Below, piece after piece: positions 31,675-41,506 of a stretch of DNA of 64,000 nucleotides. The DNA is from CAWAVN01 sp963825075 (GTDB taxonomy: Bacteria; Planctomycetota; Planctomycetia; Planctomycetales; Planctomycetaceae). The stretch lies in assembly GCA_963825075.1 (NCBI GenBank), contig CAWGRX010000039.1, positions 196,098 to 260,097 of the forward strand. The letters are read 5' to 3'. The translations under genes and the position numbers were made by a program. How positions within the stretch are numbered: the first letter of the stretch is position 1; each line of letters opens with the position of its first letter. Under the pieces are notes generated by a model that made no database searches, was not told the origin of the DNA, and saw nothing but the letters and a program-made list of their open reading frames with translations.

Positions 31675-33876
31675 ATGAAACAGACCTTCTTCCTTTTGAT
31701 CTGGTTGGCTTTGCCCTTCGCCTCGTCCTTTGCCGAAGCGCGGCCCAACATTGTTTTCTTTTTCGCCGACGACCAAACCACGAGTACGCTGGGCTGTTAC
31801 GGCAACAATGTCGTGAAAACGCCCCAGATCGATGCGCTCGCCGAGCGGGGCACGCGGTTCAAGAACGCCTTCGTCAGCCATTCCATTTGTTGGGTCAGCC
31901 GCACCACGATTCTCACAGGGCTGACGGGGCGAAGCTACGGCACACCCGACAACCCAGACCAGACCCGGCCCGACGCGGCGAAAACGCTCTACTCCGACAT
32001 CCTGCACGAAAACGGTTACCGCACTGGCTTCTTTGGAAAGTGGCACGCTAAGATGCCCAAAGGCTATCGCCCGGCAGATCACTTCGACCGGTTTGAAGCG
32101 ATCTTCCGCAACCCTTATTACAAGAAGCAGGCCGACGGCAGCCTCCGGCACGAAACGGAATTGATCGTGGACCGGGGCATCGAGTTCATCCAGTCCCAGC
32201 CGAAAGACCAGCCGTTTGCCTTGAATCTGTGGTTCAACGCCTGTCATGCCGAGGATGGCGACCGCCGGCCGGGCATCGGCCATTTCCCCTGGCCTCGGGC
32301 TACGGATGGAATGTACGAAGATGTCGAGATCGCGTCGCCCCGGCTCGGCGATCCGAAAATCTTTGACGCCCTGCCGGACTTCCTCCAGACCACGATCAAC
32401 CGCGAACGGTATTTCTGGCGCTGGAACACGCCACTGAAATATCAGACCAACATCCGGGCCTATTACCGGATGGTCAGCGGCATCGACCAAGCGATCGGCC
32501 GCTTCTTGAAGGCGCTCCAGGAAGCGGGCCTCGCGGAGAACACGATTATTGTGTATTCGGCCGACAACGGGTACTACATGGGAAGTCGCGGCTTGGCGGG
32601 CAAGTGGTCGCATTACGAGGAATCGCTCCGCGTCCCTTTAATCATCGTCGATCCCCGCGTCCCCGAAGCTCAACAGGGAAAAGTCACGGACGCGATCGCG
32701 CTCAATCTCGACTTGCCGGCCACGTTTGTAGATTGGGCCGGCATCAAGGTGCCCGACCGTTACCAGGGCCGAAGCTTAAAGCCTCTCGTCGCATCGGGAA
32801 CCCCGCAAGACTGGCGGACCGAATCCTTCCACGAACACTTCGCGGTGCGAAATCGCATCCCGGCTTTTGAAGGTCTGCGGAACGCGCGCTTCAAATACGT
32901 TCGCTATTTCGATCACGGCGATCATGAGTTTCTGCACGATTTGAAGAACGATCCCGACGAGTTAATCAACCTGGCGTCTGATCCGAAGCACGGAAAAACT
33001 CTGGAGGCGATGCGGAACCGCACCACGGAGCGCGTCAAAGAATTGGGCGGAGAACTCGATCCGCTTCGCGGTCCGTTCCGGGCCTCGACGATCCCTTATC
33101 CCAATGCCTCCGCCACGGTCGGTGCAAGGCCCGATACGCAAGGCTTCGTCAAAGTCTTCGACGGGAAGACGCTCCGGCAATGGGCCGGCGACCTGCAATA
33201 TTGGTCGGTCCAAGACGGGGCGCTGACCGGCAAGACGGATGGCTCATTAAAAATGAACCGCTTTCTCACCTGGAAAAATTCCACGATCCGCAACTTCGAT
33301 TTGCGGGTCAAGGTCAAAGTCAGCCCGGGCGGCAACAGCGGCCTTCAATATCGAGGCACCTCCCGGCCGGATTTGGGTTTGGACGTTGTCACCGGCTACC
33401 AATGCGACGTGGTGGCGAACAATCCCAACTACAATGGAATGCTTTATGAAGAAAAAGGCCGGCGGATTCTCTCGCACACCGGCGAGAAAGTCATCATCGA
33501 TGCTGAGGGACAGCCGTGGATCGTGGAGAAAATCCCCGTCACGGACTTTGCCCCGGGCGAGTGGCACGACTACCGCGTCCTCGTCCGCGGGAATCATTAC
33601 CAGCATTGGATCGACGGTAAGATCACGACTGATGTGATTGATTGTGACGAAAAGCACCGTGCCCTGGAAGGAGTCCTCGCGGTGCAAGTCCATGTCGGAC
33701 CCGCGATGACGATCCAATACCAGGATTTCAAAATCAAGCACCTTTCCGACGAATTGCCGCTGGAAAAAGCGGAAGATCATCCCATTCCCGCCGATGCCCA
33801 GGGAGTTCGCCCTCAAGGCCGGCTTCCGAAAGACTGGAAGCCGCCGATCTACGGCCAGCGAAAGGCGGCGAGGTAG
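31675..33876 (+). CDS. Secreted sulfatase fused to DUF1080, with a variant Cys motif
   Basis: The product is 733 residues. A signal peptide and sulfatase domain (PNIVFFFADDQTTSTLGCYG, GFFGKWHAKMPKGY, VYSADNGYYMG) span ~1-475. A DUF1080 domain follows (FVKVFDGKTLRQWAGDLQYW, SGLQYRGTSRPDLGLDVVTG, GEWHDYRVLVRGNHYQHWID) at ~486-715. The formylglycine site reads CWVSR (Cys72), so the Pro of C-x-P-x-R is Val. Metal-site residues are otherwise present. Coupling a sulfate-ester hydrolase to a glycan-active domain suggests removal of sulfate and processing of the same sugar. If FGE cannot use CWVSR, the protein may be inactive or act as a phosphohydrolase. Confidence 0.9.
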   Translation: MKQTFFLLIWLALPFASSFAEARPNIVFFFADDQTTSTLGCYGNNVVKTPQIDALAERGTRFKNAFVSHSICWVSRTTILTGLTGRSYGTPDNPDQTRPDAAKTLYSDILHENGYRTGFFGKWHAKMPKGYRPADHFDRFEAIFRNPYYKKQADGSLRHETELIVDRGIEFIQSQPKDQPFALNLWFNACHAEDGDRRPGIGHFPWPRATDGMYEDVEIASPRLGDPKIFDALPDFLQTTINRERYFWRWNTPLKYQTNIRAYYRMVSGIDQAIGRFLKALQEAGLAENTIIVYSADNGYYMGSRGLAGKWSHYEESLRVPLIIVDPRVPEAQQGKVTDAIALNLDLPATFVDWAGIKVPDRYQGRSLKPLVASGTPQDWRTESFHEHFAVRNRIPAFEGLRNARFKYVRYFDHGDHEFLHDLKNDPDELINLASDPKHGKTLEAMRNRTTERVKELGGELDPLRGPFRASTIPYPNASATVGARPDTQGFVKVFDGKTLRQWAGDLQYWSVQDGALTGKTDGSLKMNRFLTWKNSTIRNFDLRVKVKVSPGGNSGLQYRGTSRPDLGLDVVTGYQCDVVANNPNYNGMLYEEKGRRILSHTGEKVIIDAEGQPWIVEKIPVTDFAPGEWHDYRVLVRGNHYQHWIDGKITTDVIDCDEKHRALEGVLAVQVHVGPAMTIQYQDFKIKHLSDELPLEKAEDHPIPADAQGVRPQGRLPKDWKPPIYGQRKAAR

Positions 33877-33956
33877 CCGAACGCATCCTGGACTGCCAAC
33901 CGCATGTCGTCCCTATTGAAATTGATGAGGACGGTAATGCTACCGGATGCGCGGAT

Positions 33957-34457
33957 TCATTTCACTTCCAAGTCGATGGCCGAGAAGTGCTCATGATCGC
34001 TTTGGGTGTTTTGGGTATCGACGCGCACCAGATAGATGCCCGGCTCCTCGACGCGGAATTTCAATCTCGCCCCGACCCGGCATTTGGGTTTGAAGTTCAA
34101 GGTGGCCTTGCCTTGGGTGATCACGCCTTTGGTGAGCTTCGGCACCTGTTTGACGCCGAACTTCCCCGTGCGGACGACATAGTACCGCACGGTGACATTT
34201 TTGACGACTTCGTGAGGATAGACGTTGGTCAGAATGAACTGAAGCACCAAGGGATCGCCCGAATGGACCGTTAGCCGGGGATGGGGATTGACGCCGCCGG
34301 GCGGCGGTTCCTCGTCGGCGAATGCCTCCTGCTTGTCCTTGGGCCCATTCACCCGCAGACGGATCGCGGCATGCTCGCCCCAAGCGACGGACGAAATCAC
34401 GATCCAGACAAGCAGCGGCAGCACAGTTCGGCAAACGGAGAACTTGGAACGGATCAT
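33957..34457 (-). CDS. Small secreted protein, paralogue of its upstream neighbour
   Basis: The product is 166 residues with a signal peptide (VLPLLVWIVISSVAWGEH). The mature part looks like a single beta-sandwich (HSGDPLVLQFILTNVYPHEV, VTVRYYVVRTGKFGVKQVPK, GIYLVRVDTQNTQSDHEHFS). It shares the pattern VPKLTKxV, the FKP segment, PGxYLxRV and the H..HxxAxDLxV ending with the product of the gene just upstream, with which its start overlaps by ATGA. The closing His/Asp cluster (SDHEHFSAIDLEV) could bind metal (inference). I do not recognise the family. It is convergent with the sulfatase-DUF1080 gene. Confidence 0.7.
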   Translation of the reverse strand: MIRSKFSVCRTVLPLLVWIVISSVAWGEHAAIRLRVNGPKDKQEAFADEEPPPGGVNPHPRLTVHSGDPLVLQFILTNVYPHEVVKNVTVRYYVVRTGKFGVKQVPKLTKGVITQGKATLNFKPKCRVGARLKFRVEEPGIYLVRVDTQNTQSDHEHFSAIDLEVK

Positions 34458-35041
34458 TTTGCATTTCCCCCGGTCTTGGCATCGTTGACGACCAGATCCA
34501 TCGCGGCGTAGTGATCGTGCCCGTGGTGCTTTTCCATGCCAATCGTTTCCACGCGCAGCAGATAGCTTCCGGGATCGTGGATTTTCAGTGTCCACTGCCA
34601 GTTCGCGTCCTCACCCGGCTTGAAATCCGCGGTCAAAGCGCCTTCGTAAGTCACATCCTTGGTGAGTTTCGGCACGTCCGCCTGACCGGTCTTTTTCTCT
34701 TGGACGACAAAGAAATGCACGAGCACATCCTTGAACGTCTCGGATTGGCTTGTGTTTTTCGCGTGCCAGGACACGCGCACGGCCTCGTCCTGGATCAGTT
34801 CGACCACCGGTCGCGACGGGGGCTTTTTCGCCGAAGTCGTTTCCACAGTGTCTTTCGTGGAGACGGAATCGTCTTTTCGAGAAGCCGGCCGTTTCGTGGC
34901 GTTGGCTTTTGCTTTCGCGGAGACGGCCGAAACCTTGCGATCGACCTTCATCGTGAATTGAAAATCGTCTGCCTGGACCGGCATCGTACCAGCCACAATC
35001 AGGCCGGCCGAAGCGAGGAGATTGACAAAGAAACGAATCAT
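34454..35041 (-). CDS. Small secreted protein, first of a paralogous pair
   Basis: The product is 195 residues with a signal peptide (MIRFFVNLLASAGLIVAGTM to QADDF). A Lys/Ser/Thr-rich linker (~35-75) precedes the shared beta domain: VRVSWHAKNTSQSETFKDVL, FFVVQEKKTGQADVPKLTKD, WQWTLKIHDPGSYLLRVET, ending with the His-rich MEKHHGHDHYAAMDLVV. The HHGHDH cluster is a plausible metal-binding site. The stop overlaps the start of the second paralogue by four bases, so the two are translationally coupled. An alpha-2-macroglobulin gene ends 240 bases upstream on the same strand, with a terminator-like hairpin between. The function is unknown. Confidence 0.7.
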   Translation of the reverse strand: MIRFFVNLLASAGLIVAGTMPVQADDFQFTMKVDRKVSAVSAKAKANATKRPASRKDDSVSTKDTVETTSAKKPPSRPVVELIQDEAVRVSWHAKNTSQSETFKDVLVHFFVVQEKKTGQADVPKLTKDVTYEGALTADFKPGEDANWQWTLKIHDPGSYLLRVETIGMEKHHGHDHYAAMDLVVNDAKTGGNAK

Positions 35042-35183
35042 CGGCTTCTCCCGTATCGAACAAGTGGTCTCGGGGATCGGCGATGGGCAATTAACGGAGT
35101 GATTCTACAGGATCTCGTTGCAGAGTGATAGAGGCGCGCCGATTTCGCAGCGACCAGCCTGATAGTCGTCTTGGGCCAGCGGC

Positions 35184-35202
35184 GGAGTCAGCCCCTGACT
35201 CC
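35184..35202. repeat. Short perfect hairpin in the A2M/paralogue intergenic region
   Basis: An 8-bp perfect stem (GGAGTCAG 35184-35191 with CTGACTCC 35195-35202) with a CCC loop. It sits 20 bases from the hairpin at 35222-35250. Confidence 0.5.
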
Positions 35203-35221
35203 ACGGCCATGCAAAGCAAAT

Positions 35222-35250
35222 GCCCCCACCGGTTGTTAACCAGTGGGGGC
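35222..35250 (-). terminator. Terminator-like hairpin after the alpha-2-macroglobulin gene
   Basis: GCCCCCACCGG pairs with its counterpart across a 7-base loop (11 bp with one mismatch), 32 bases past the A2M stop. The downstream T content is modest (ATTTGCTTT), so it may be a leaky terminator or a repeat. Confidence 0.5.
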
Positions 35251-35281
35251 TTGGTTCGTAATTTTTGCAATGGTCCGACAG

Positions 35282-38200
35282 TTACTGTCTGGCGATGGGT
35301 TGGATGACCACGCTTAAGGGGTCGGCCCATTGTTTGTGCTCGTCGGTGTAGTACAAATACGACCGGCTCGCGGGGCCGGTGTATTGGCCGGGGACGGCGG
35401 CGACGAGGCTCAGAGGAAGCTCGACTTTTTGGCCGGCTTTCATTTCCCGCCAGTAGAGCACCACTTCGCGGCCGAGGACTTCGTACGCGGCGATCTTTTC
35501 GGACTTGACCAACTCCTTGAGTTGATCGTGCCGAACTTCCAGACCGCCGGGGATGCCGATAATCGCCACCGGCGTGGGCACCGCTTCGTTGGCCGTGTTT
35601 TCGCAGGTGACATGAGCTTCGGTGACGGCCCCTTCCTTGACGGTTTTGTTGGAGAGGGCGACGCCCAGCTTCATTTTGCACTCATCCGACGAAGCCGGTT
35701 TCTCGCTGTGGAGATTCACGGCGACGGTGTAAGGCATCCGCGAACCGCCGACCATCTTGACGGCGATTTCGTGTTCGCCCGGCGTCAAGAGTTTCGTGAT
35801 GTCCGGGAGTTCGATCGCGCCGTTCGTGTCGGTGGCGAAGGGGCGGGGTTTGCCCACGGTTTGGCCATCGACCAACAGTTGCAGTTCGCCCTTGGCTTTG
35901 GGATGGGCCTGGGCCTTGTCGAAAGCAACGATGGCTTTGAGAGCCAGCACCGTCGATTGCGTATTCCCGAACCGGCCGGCTTTGCAGACATCCATCAGAT
36001 AGCGAATGCCCTTGTCGGCGAAGTCGATGTAATCGATGTCCGACAGCCAGGCGAGCGTCGCCAGCGAAGTGGTTTCGATCGTCAAAGCTTCGCCGCCGCT
36101 GCCCACGATCGAGCCAGTGGCTCCGCTGATTTGGCCGTCGATCTGCTGGAGCTTAATCAGCCGATCCATGAGTTGGTTGGCGGCGGCTTTGTCGCCTGCT
36201 TCGACCATCACATTGGCCGCGAGGGCGAGGACATAGCTGTTTTGCGTCTTGGCGGCGGCATCGCGGACCGCCGCGATTTCTTTCTGCAAGTTCTTTTCGC
36301 CGGCGGAAAGCATCGCCCAGGTGATGTAGGCGTTGGAGATGTCCTGATCGACGACCCAGGTATGCAGCGCCCGGCGTTTGCGGTTGAAGTTACCTTCACC
36401 GTCGCGTTGCTTCAAAAGCCAATCCCGCGTGCGGGCGAGCATTTCGCTATCGACCGGGAAGACCTGGGCCATGTCGCTGAACTCCATCAGCCCGTAGGCG
36501 GACAGCGCTTCGTGACCGGGGTCTTGCCCGAACCATTCGTAGCCTTGCTGTTTGCACTCGTAACCGGTCAGCCGCTTGTAACCCTTTTCGAGCATTTCGT
36601 TGGAGCGGCGGATCAGGTCGGGATCGATGCCCGCGTGCGATTGGAAATACTGTTGGGCCATCACGAGCGGATAGGTCGTGGAACTGGTTTGCTCGAAACA
36701 GCCGTAGGGTTCGCGGATCATGCGTTCGAGCGCCCCAGTGAGGCTCGCCATCGGCGTGGGATACACGGCGATCTTGGTTTTCAAGCTGCCGGCCACGATG
36801 GTTTGGGGAATCACGATTTTATGCGACTTCATGTCATCGCGGTCCAAAGTGCCGCCCTGGGCGATTTCGACCGGAAAACCTTTGGGCTGGACTTTCAGCT
36901 TCCGCGTGACTTGATCGGCAAACGGCCCGGCGCTCGCGCTTAAGACCACATCGGTCTCGCCGTTGATCCGGCCGACTGTGAGCGGCAGCACAATGCGTTC
37001 CCGGCCGTCGGGGCCGAGCTGGAATTGCTTTTCGCCGACATTCGTCAGGCCCTCGGCTTTGAGGGACAGCTTGCCGTTCGAGAGGGGATCCGCCGTGCTG
37101 TTGACGAGGCCCACGGGAAGTTGGATCACATCGCCTGTGGTGACTTCCAAGGGCAGCTTGGGTGTGAGATAGAAGGGCTCCACGGATTCCACCTTCGCCG
37201 TGCCTTCGCCCAGGACGCCGGCTTGATTGAAGGCGTCCGTCATCACGCGGAAGCTGGTGACGGCGTCGCTCATGGCAAACGCGACCGTGGCTTCGCCGGT
37301 TTGGGGATCGGTTTTGACGCCGGCGTTCCAGTAGAGGGTTTCGGTGAAGTCCCGCCGTTCGCCGGCTTGCCGGCCGGGGCGAAGTTCATGGGCAAATTCC
37401 CGGATGACGACCATCGGGGCCCTCATCCGCTGGCGGAGTGCCCGGCGGCCATTGGCAACTGCCCCGAAACCGCCAGCAATTCCTTGCTGCTCGGCCTGGT
37501 CCCGCAAGCCGCGATCCAAGGCTTTCTGGAGTCCCGCTTGCTTGCCCTGCACTTCGGATTTTGCCGGAATCGCACCAGCCGCGGACGCCGGTTTTCCTTC
37601 CGCGGGTTGTTCTTGCGCGGCGCGGCAGCAGCTTCCGCTTGCGGGGCGGCTTGGGGGGCTGCTGGGATTTTGTTAAGGATCGGAGGAGCTTCGGCACCGG
37701 CACCTTTTTTGGCATCGGCTTTTTCGACCGCCGCGTTCGCGCCCGAGGCGCGGCTTTGAGTTTGACCCCATCGATGGCCGCATTGGCGGGCAGTCCGCCG
37801 CCGCCAAAGCCTCCGCGGCCTAACCCGAACCGCAGCATCTGTTCGTTTCGGCTGGGCAGAGTCAACGCCAACACGCAGCGGGCTTTGTCGCCGTGCTTGG
37901 CGAGGAAGTCGGCCGTGTTCATAAACGCAAACCGCCGCCAGCCCTGCGTTCCGAGGAGCAAATCCACCGCGAGCGGGGCTTCGGGATTCTTGGGATCAAG
38001 ATACACATGGGCGTCGGCGAGGTCTTTGACTTCATCTTCCAAAAACACCATCACCGGCAGCCGCGGAGCCTGTTCGCGTTTTTCGATCATCTCCAAGACG
38101 CTGTCATCGGTGACGGTCACGCCCACCACGGCGGAGACGGGTTTGCCGTCGGCGTCGGTGGTTTTGATCTTGAGCTTCGCCTTGCCCCCGGGGACGTAGC

Positions 38201-39566
38201 GGTCTTTGTCGGGGGCGATGGAGATGTTCAACGTCTTTTCCGACTTGCGGAACACCAGCCGTTCCGCGAGCGGTTTTCCACTTGCGTCCCAAAGCGTCGC
38301 CACCAACACGCCCTCGGCTCCTTGGCCTTCGGGATCAAGTTCCATGCGCGCGGTTTGATTGGCTTTGAGATCGACGCGTTTCGAGGCGATTTCGGTTTCC
38401 CGCTGCCGGAGGGTGACTTTGACTTTCCCGGCCTGGGTGCTCCCGATGGTGAGCGCGATCGGAGCGTTTGCATCGGTCGTATTCTCGACGGAAGAAATCA
38501 CCGCCCCTTCCGGTTTCACCACCGGCAGCGGATAAGTGGTGCGGATGCCGGCAGGTTCGGTGATCTTCAGCGTGTATTTTTGATTGGCTTCGGGCGTGAA
38601 CGAAAATCGGCCCCGGCCTTCGTGCTCGGTGCGGAAGTTCGTCACGGCTTTGCCGGCCGCATCGACAATTTCGCCCGCGATGTCCGCCGGTTTCTTGGCG
38701 GGCGTGAGTGCCGCGAGATATACCCGGTTGGGCAGCCCCGCGACGAGTTCGCCGCCTTCGGGATACATCGTCAGATCGACGGTTTGCAGCAGAATGGGAA
38801 TCGTTTTCGCGGCGGTCTCGACCACGCCGCCGTCTTCGATGGCGAATGAAAGCGTCCCTTCGCCGCGGGCGATTTGTTTCGGCAGATCAAACCGAGTGGA
38901 ACACAGGCCCAGAGCATCCACAATGGATTGCCCCTGGAACACCTGCTTGCCGTCCACGCGGGCTTGCACCGTGACTTTGGCCCCGGTTGGAAAACCGCCC
39001 TCGGCCCGTTCGACTTTTACGCTGGCCACGACCTGGTCGCCCGGTCCGTAGCCGTCGCGGACGAATTCGATCTGGCTTTTGAGCCGGGGCGCGCGGTAGG
39101 CGCGGATTTCAAATTTCCGCTTGGCGGCCGGCTGCCCGGTCCAGGGGTAGCTGACCTCGGCGGTGTATTCCCCTCCGGCTTGTCCCTGGGGCACCGGCCA
39201 GGAAAACCCGACCGTGCTGTCCTGGGAGTTGGTCATGCCCTGGGTGATGATGTCGCCCTTCGGCCCTTTGATGGTGATTTGGGCCGCGAGGTTTTGATTT
39301 TCCTTGAGGGGCGTGTGCTTGTGGCTCTCCAGAATGACGCCGCGGATGTAAACCTTTTCCCCGCCGCGATAAATGGGTTTGTCCGTGCTGACGTGGGTCA
39401 AATACCGCTCCGCCCCGCCGAGCACCGCCGGCTCGGCCACGGTTTTTTGCTCCGTTTCCGGGGCCGGTTGCGGTTTGTCCGCCGAAACGACCGAGCGAAC
39501 CGTCCACGCCCCGCCTAATGCTAATGCCGTCACTATCAATCCGTTTACCGTGCGTCTCGTGATCAT
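35282..39566 (-). CDS. Bacterial alpha-2-macroglobulin-like protein (two frameshifts in a low-complexity linker)
   Basis: Starting at MITRRTVNGLIVTALALGG (signal peptide), the first half has macroglobulin domains with VSTDKPIYRGGEKVYIRGVI (MG2) and LLLGTQGWRRF. A glycine-rich then Ala/Gln/Pro-rich linker contains two one-base shifts (near 37738-37750 and 37613-37627). The second half has FTETLYWNAGVKTDPQTGEA (A2M domain) and YGCFEQTSS, the C-x-E-Q thioester motif (Cys codon 36700-36698), then the alpha/alpha barrel (AYITWAMLSAGEKN, TTSLATLAWL) and a receptor-type end. The corrected length is ~1428 residues. Bacterial A2Ms trap proteases in the periplasm. No PBP1C gene is next to it, unlike in proteobacteria. 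Confidence 0.85.
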
Positions 39567-39698
39567 CGTCCGGTCCCCATTCATCGTGGAAGAAAAGTTT
39601 TTTGACCATCGGCACCCTGCGGAGCCGACCGACAGGAAAAGAGACGTTTCGGGTCCCATGAGAGTTTCGCAAAACCGGGGAAAAATTTCGTGTCCCAC

Positions 39699-40964
39699 TT
39701 AAAGCAGCACGCGTTCACCGTAGGTTTCGATTAGTTTTTCGCGGATATAAAGGCCGAATAGATTGCCCCGGAGGTCGAGGATTTCTAGTTGATTCGGCTC
39801 GCTCACAAACGGGCTCACATCGTCGCCGTCCAATCCGCAATGCTGCAGGGTGAGTTTTTTCAGACGTTTCATTAGCGGGGATTTTAGGAGGGCATGGATG
39901 TTGTTTCTGATGTCGTTTGCGCTGAGTTCCAGAGCCGTTAAGCGATTGAGATAGGGGGAATTTATCAACTGTTTCATACCCGCGTCGCCAATTTCGCATT
40001 GGGCGAGTCGCAGTTCGGTGAGCCGGCCGAAGTTCCCCGCGGACGCCAAAAGCTCAAGCCCCTGATCGCCGATTTCGTTGAAGGAAACGTCCAGGAACTG
40101 TAAGTCGGTCAGATGAGGTGAGTCCGCCAAAGCGCGAATCCCCTCTTGATGAAACCGGTTTTCCGCGACGTCCAATTTACGGAGCGTCCTCAATCGCTCG
40201 GCATTGCTCAAGGCCCGCAGGCCGGCATCGCCAATGGAGTTGTCGTTCAGTAGCAGTTCCTTCAACTGGTGCAGACTGGACGATTGCGCCAATCCTCGGG
40301 CATCCACCATCGAAAGCTGAGCCTCGCTCAGATCTAAGCGCGTCAACCCCGAAAGATTGGGAGATCGTGCCAACTCCTTCATGCTTTGCCCGCCGATGGG
40401 GTTGCCCGCCAGGGACAGCGAACCAATTCGGGATAGTTCGGGCGAACCAGCCAAAGCTTCCACGCCCGCGGCTCCCAAATTGTTCCGCGACAGGTTTAAA
40501 GTATGGATCGTGGAAAACGCCGGGGACTCGAGAAATCGCAAAATGGGTTCGGCGGATTGCCGAGGCAGCTTCTGCCAAAGCACGGCGGTGGGAGCCGGGG
40601 CCCACTCGGCGAGGTTTTTGGTGCGGTTGAGAAAATCGGTGCCTTCGAGATGCATGCGGGCGACGAAGCCTCGCTCGAACCGCACGTCCTGCACGCCGAG
40701 GGATGACAATTCCTCCAGACAGCTCAACCGCCAGAGTTTGACGAGCTCGGCTTCGTGAGCTTTCAATCGCTCGTAATGTTCCCGCTCTTCCGGGGTGCGC
40801 GTTTCCTGCCGGGCTTCCAGGCGGGCGGTTTCGCATTGGACGCGGATCAACTCGGCCCGCTCGTCGCCGATTTCTTCGAGCCAGTCGGCGAAAACCAGCC
40901 GCAGGTCGTCATCGTCGGTATGATCGTGAATCTGCCGCAAGAACTCCTCTTCCTGCCGTCTCAT
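39699..40964 (-). CDS. Leucine-rich-repeat protein with TIGR02996-type N-terminal domain
   Basis: The product is 421 residues from ATG 40964, which has GAGGAG just upstream (earlier in-frame starts lack one). The N-terminus EEEFLRQIHDHTDDDDLRLV-FADWLEEIGDERAELIRVQC is the planctomycete repeat-companion domain (TIGR02996). From ~130 on, ribonuclease-inhibitor-like LRRs of ~24-28 residues follow (TIHTLNLSRNNLGAAGVEAL, LKELLLNDNSIGDAGLRAL, LQFLDVSFNEIGDQGLELL). There is no signal peptide, so it is probably a cytosolic protein-binding scaffold. It is transcribed ahead of the A2M gene with ~130 bases between them. Confidence 0.88.
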   Translation of the reverse strand: MRRQEEEFLRQIHDHTDDDDLRLVFADWLEEIGDERAELIRVQCETARLEARQETRTPEEREHYERLKAHEAELVKLWRLSCLEELSSLGVQDVRFERGFVARMHLEGTDFLNRTKNLAEWAPAPTAVLWQKLPRQSAEPILRFLESPAFSTIHTLNLSRNNLGAAGVEALAGSPELSRIGSLSLAGNPIGGQSMKELARSPNLSGLTRLDLSEAQLSMVDARGLAQSSSLHQLKELLLNDNSIGDAGLRALSNAERLRTLRKLDVAENRFHQEGIRALADSPHLTDLQFLDVSFNEIGDQGLELLASAGNFGRLTELRLAQCEIGDAGMKQLINSPYLNRLTALELSANDIRNNIHALLKSPLMKRLKKLTLQHCGLDGDDVSPFVSEPNQLEILDLRGNLFGLYIREKLIETYGERVLL

Positions 40965-41241
40965 AAGCTCCTCTGTCAATCGGTATGGCTTGTTCGCTCC
41001 CTCATGAAAAGGGATTATAACAGATGGGGGAAGGGACCACGGAGGGACAACCAATCCAGGCGGAGGCTTTCACCGCTTGCGTTCGGTGCGCGGCGCGGTT
41101 AGCCTTGCTGTTTCCCCAAAAAACGTGAACTCTGCAATTGAATTTCATCACAACAGCGGGAGCGTTGCTAAAAATCCTTGATTCAGAGCGGCTCTCTTTG
41201 ACGAACGACGTTAATTGGTAATTATCTCGCCGAATGAAGTG

Positions 41242-41453
41242 ATTTTTTGGCCGAAGGCCTTTCCTCCACCGTAGCCTGGGGCATCGCCCCAGGAATGAGA
41301 TCAATCAAAAAGCCTTTGGCCGAAGGCCTCACTCACCCCAAGACAGTTTCACTACCGAATTGAATAAGGCCTTCGGCCAAAATCGAATTGTTAGAGACCT
41401 CAAGACCTAGGGCGATGCCCTAGGCTACGGTGAGGAAAGGCCTTCGGCCAAAA
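41242..41453. repeat. Composite 212-bp inverted-repeat element
   Basis: Two ~50-bp arms (41242-41293 and 41406-41453) are inverted copies of each other with few differences. Each contains the palindrome GGCCGAAGGCC and a second palindrome around GGGCATCGCCC. Two more copies of the GGCCGAAGGCC/GGCCTTCGGCC core lie inside (near 41318 and 41368). It fills most of the gap before the Nramp-like gene, ending 53 bases before its start. The rest of the gap (41055-41241) shows nothing else. Confidence 0.75.
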
Positions 41454-41506
41454 TCTTCAATTCCAGCTTCACGCGGCTAAACAATATTGATTGAGAAATC
41501 CGCACC

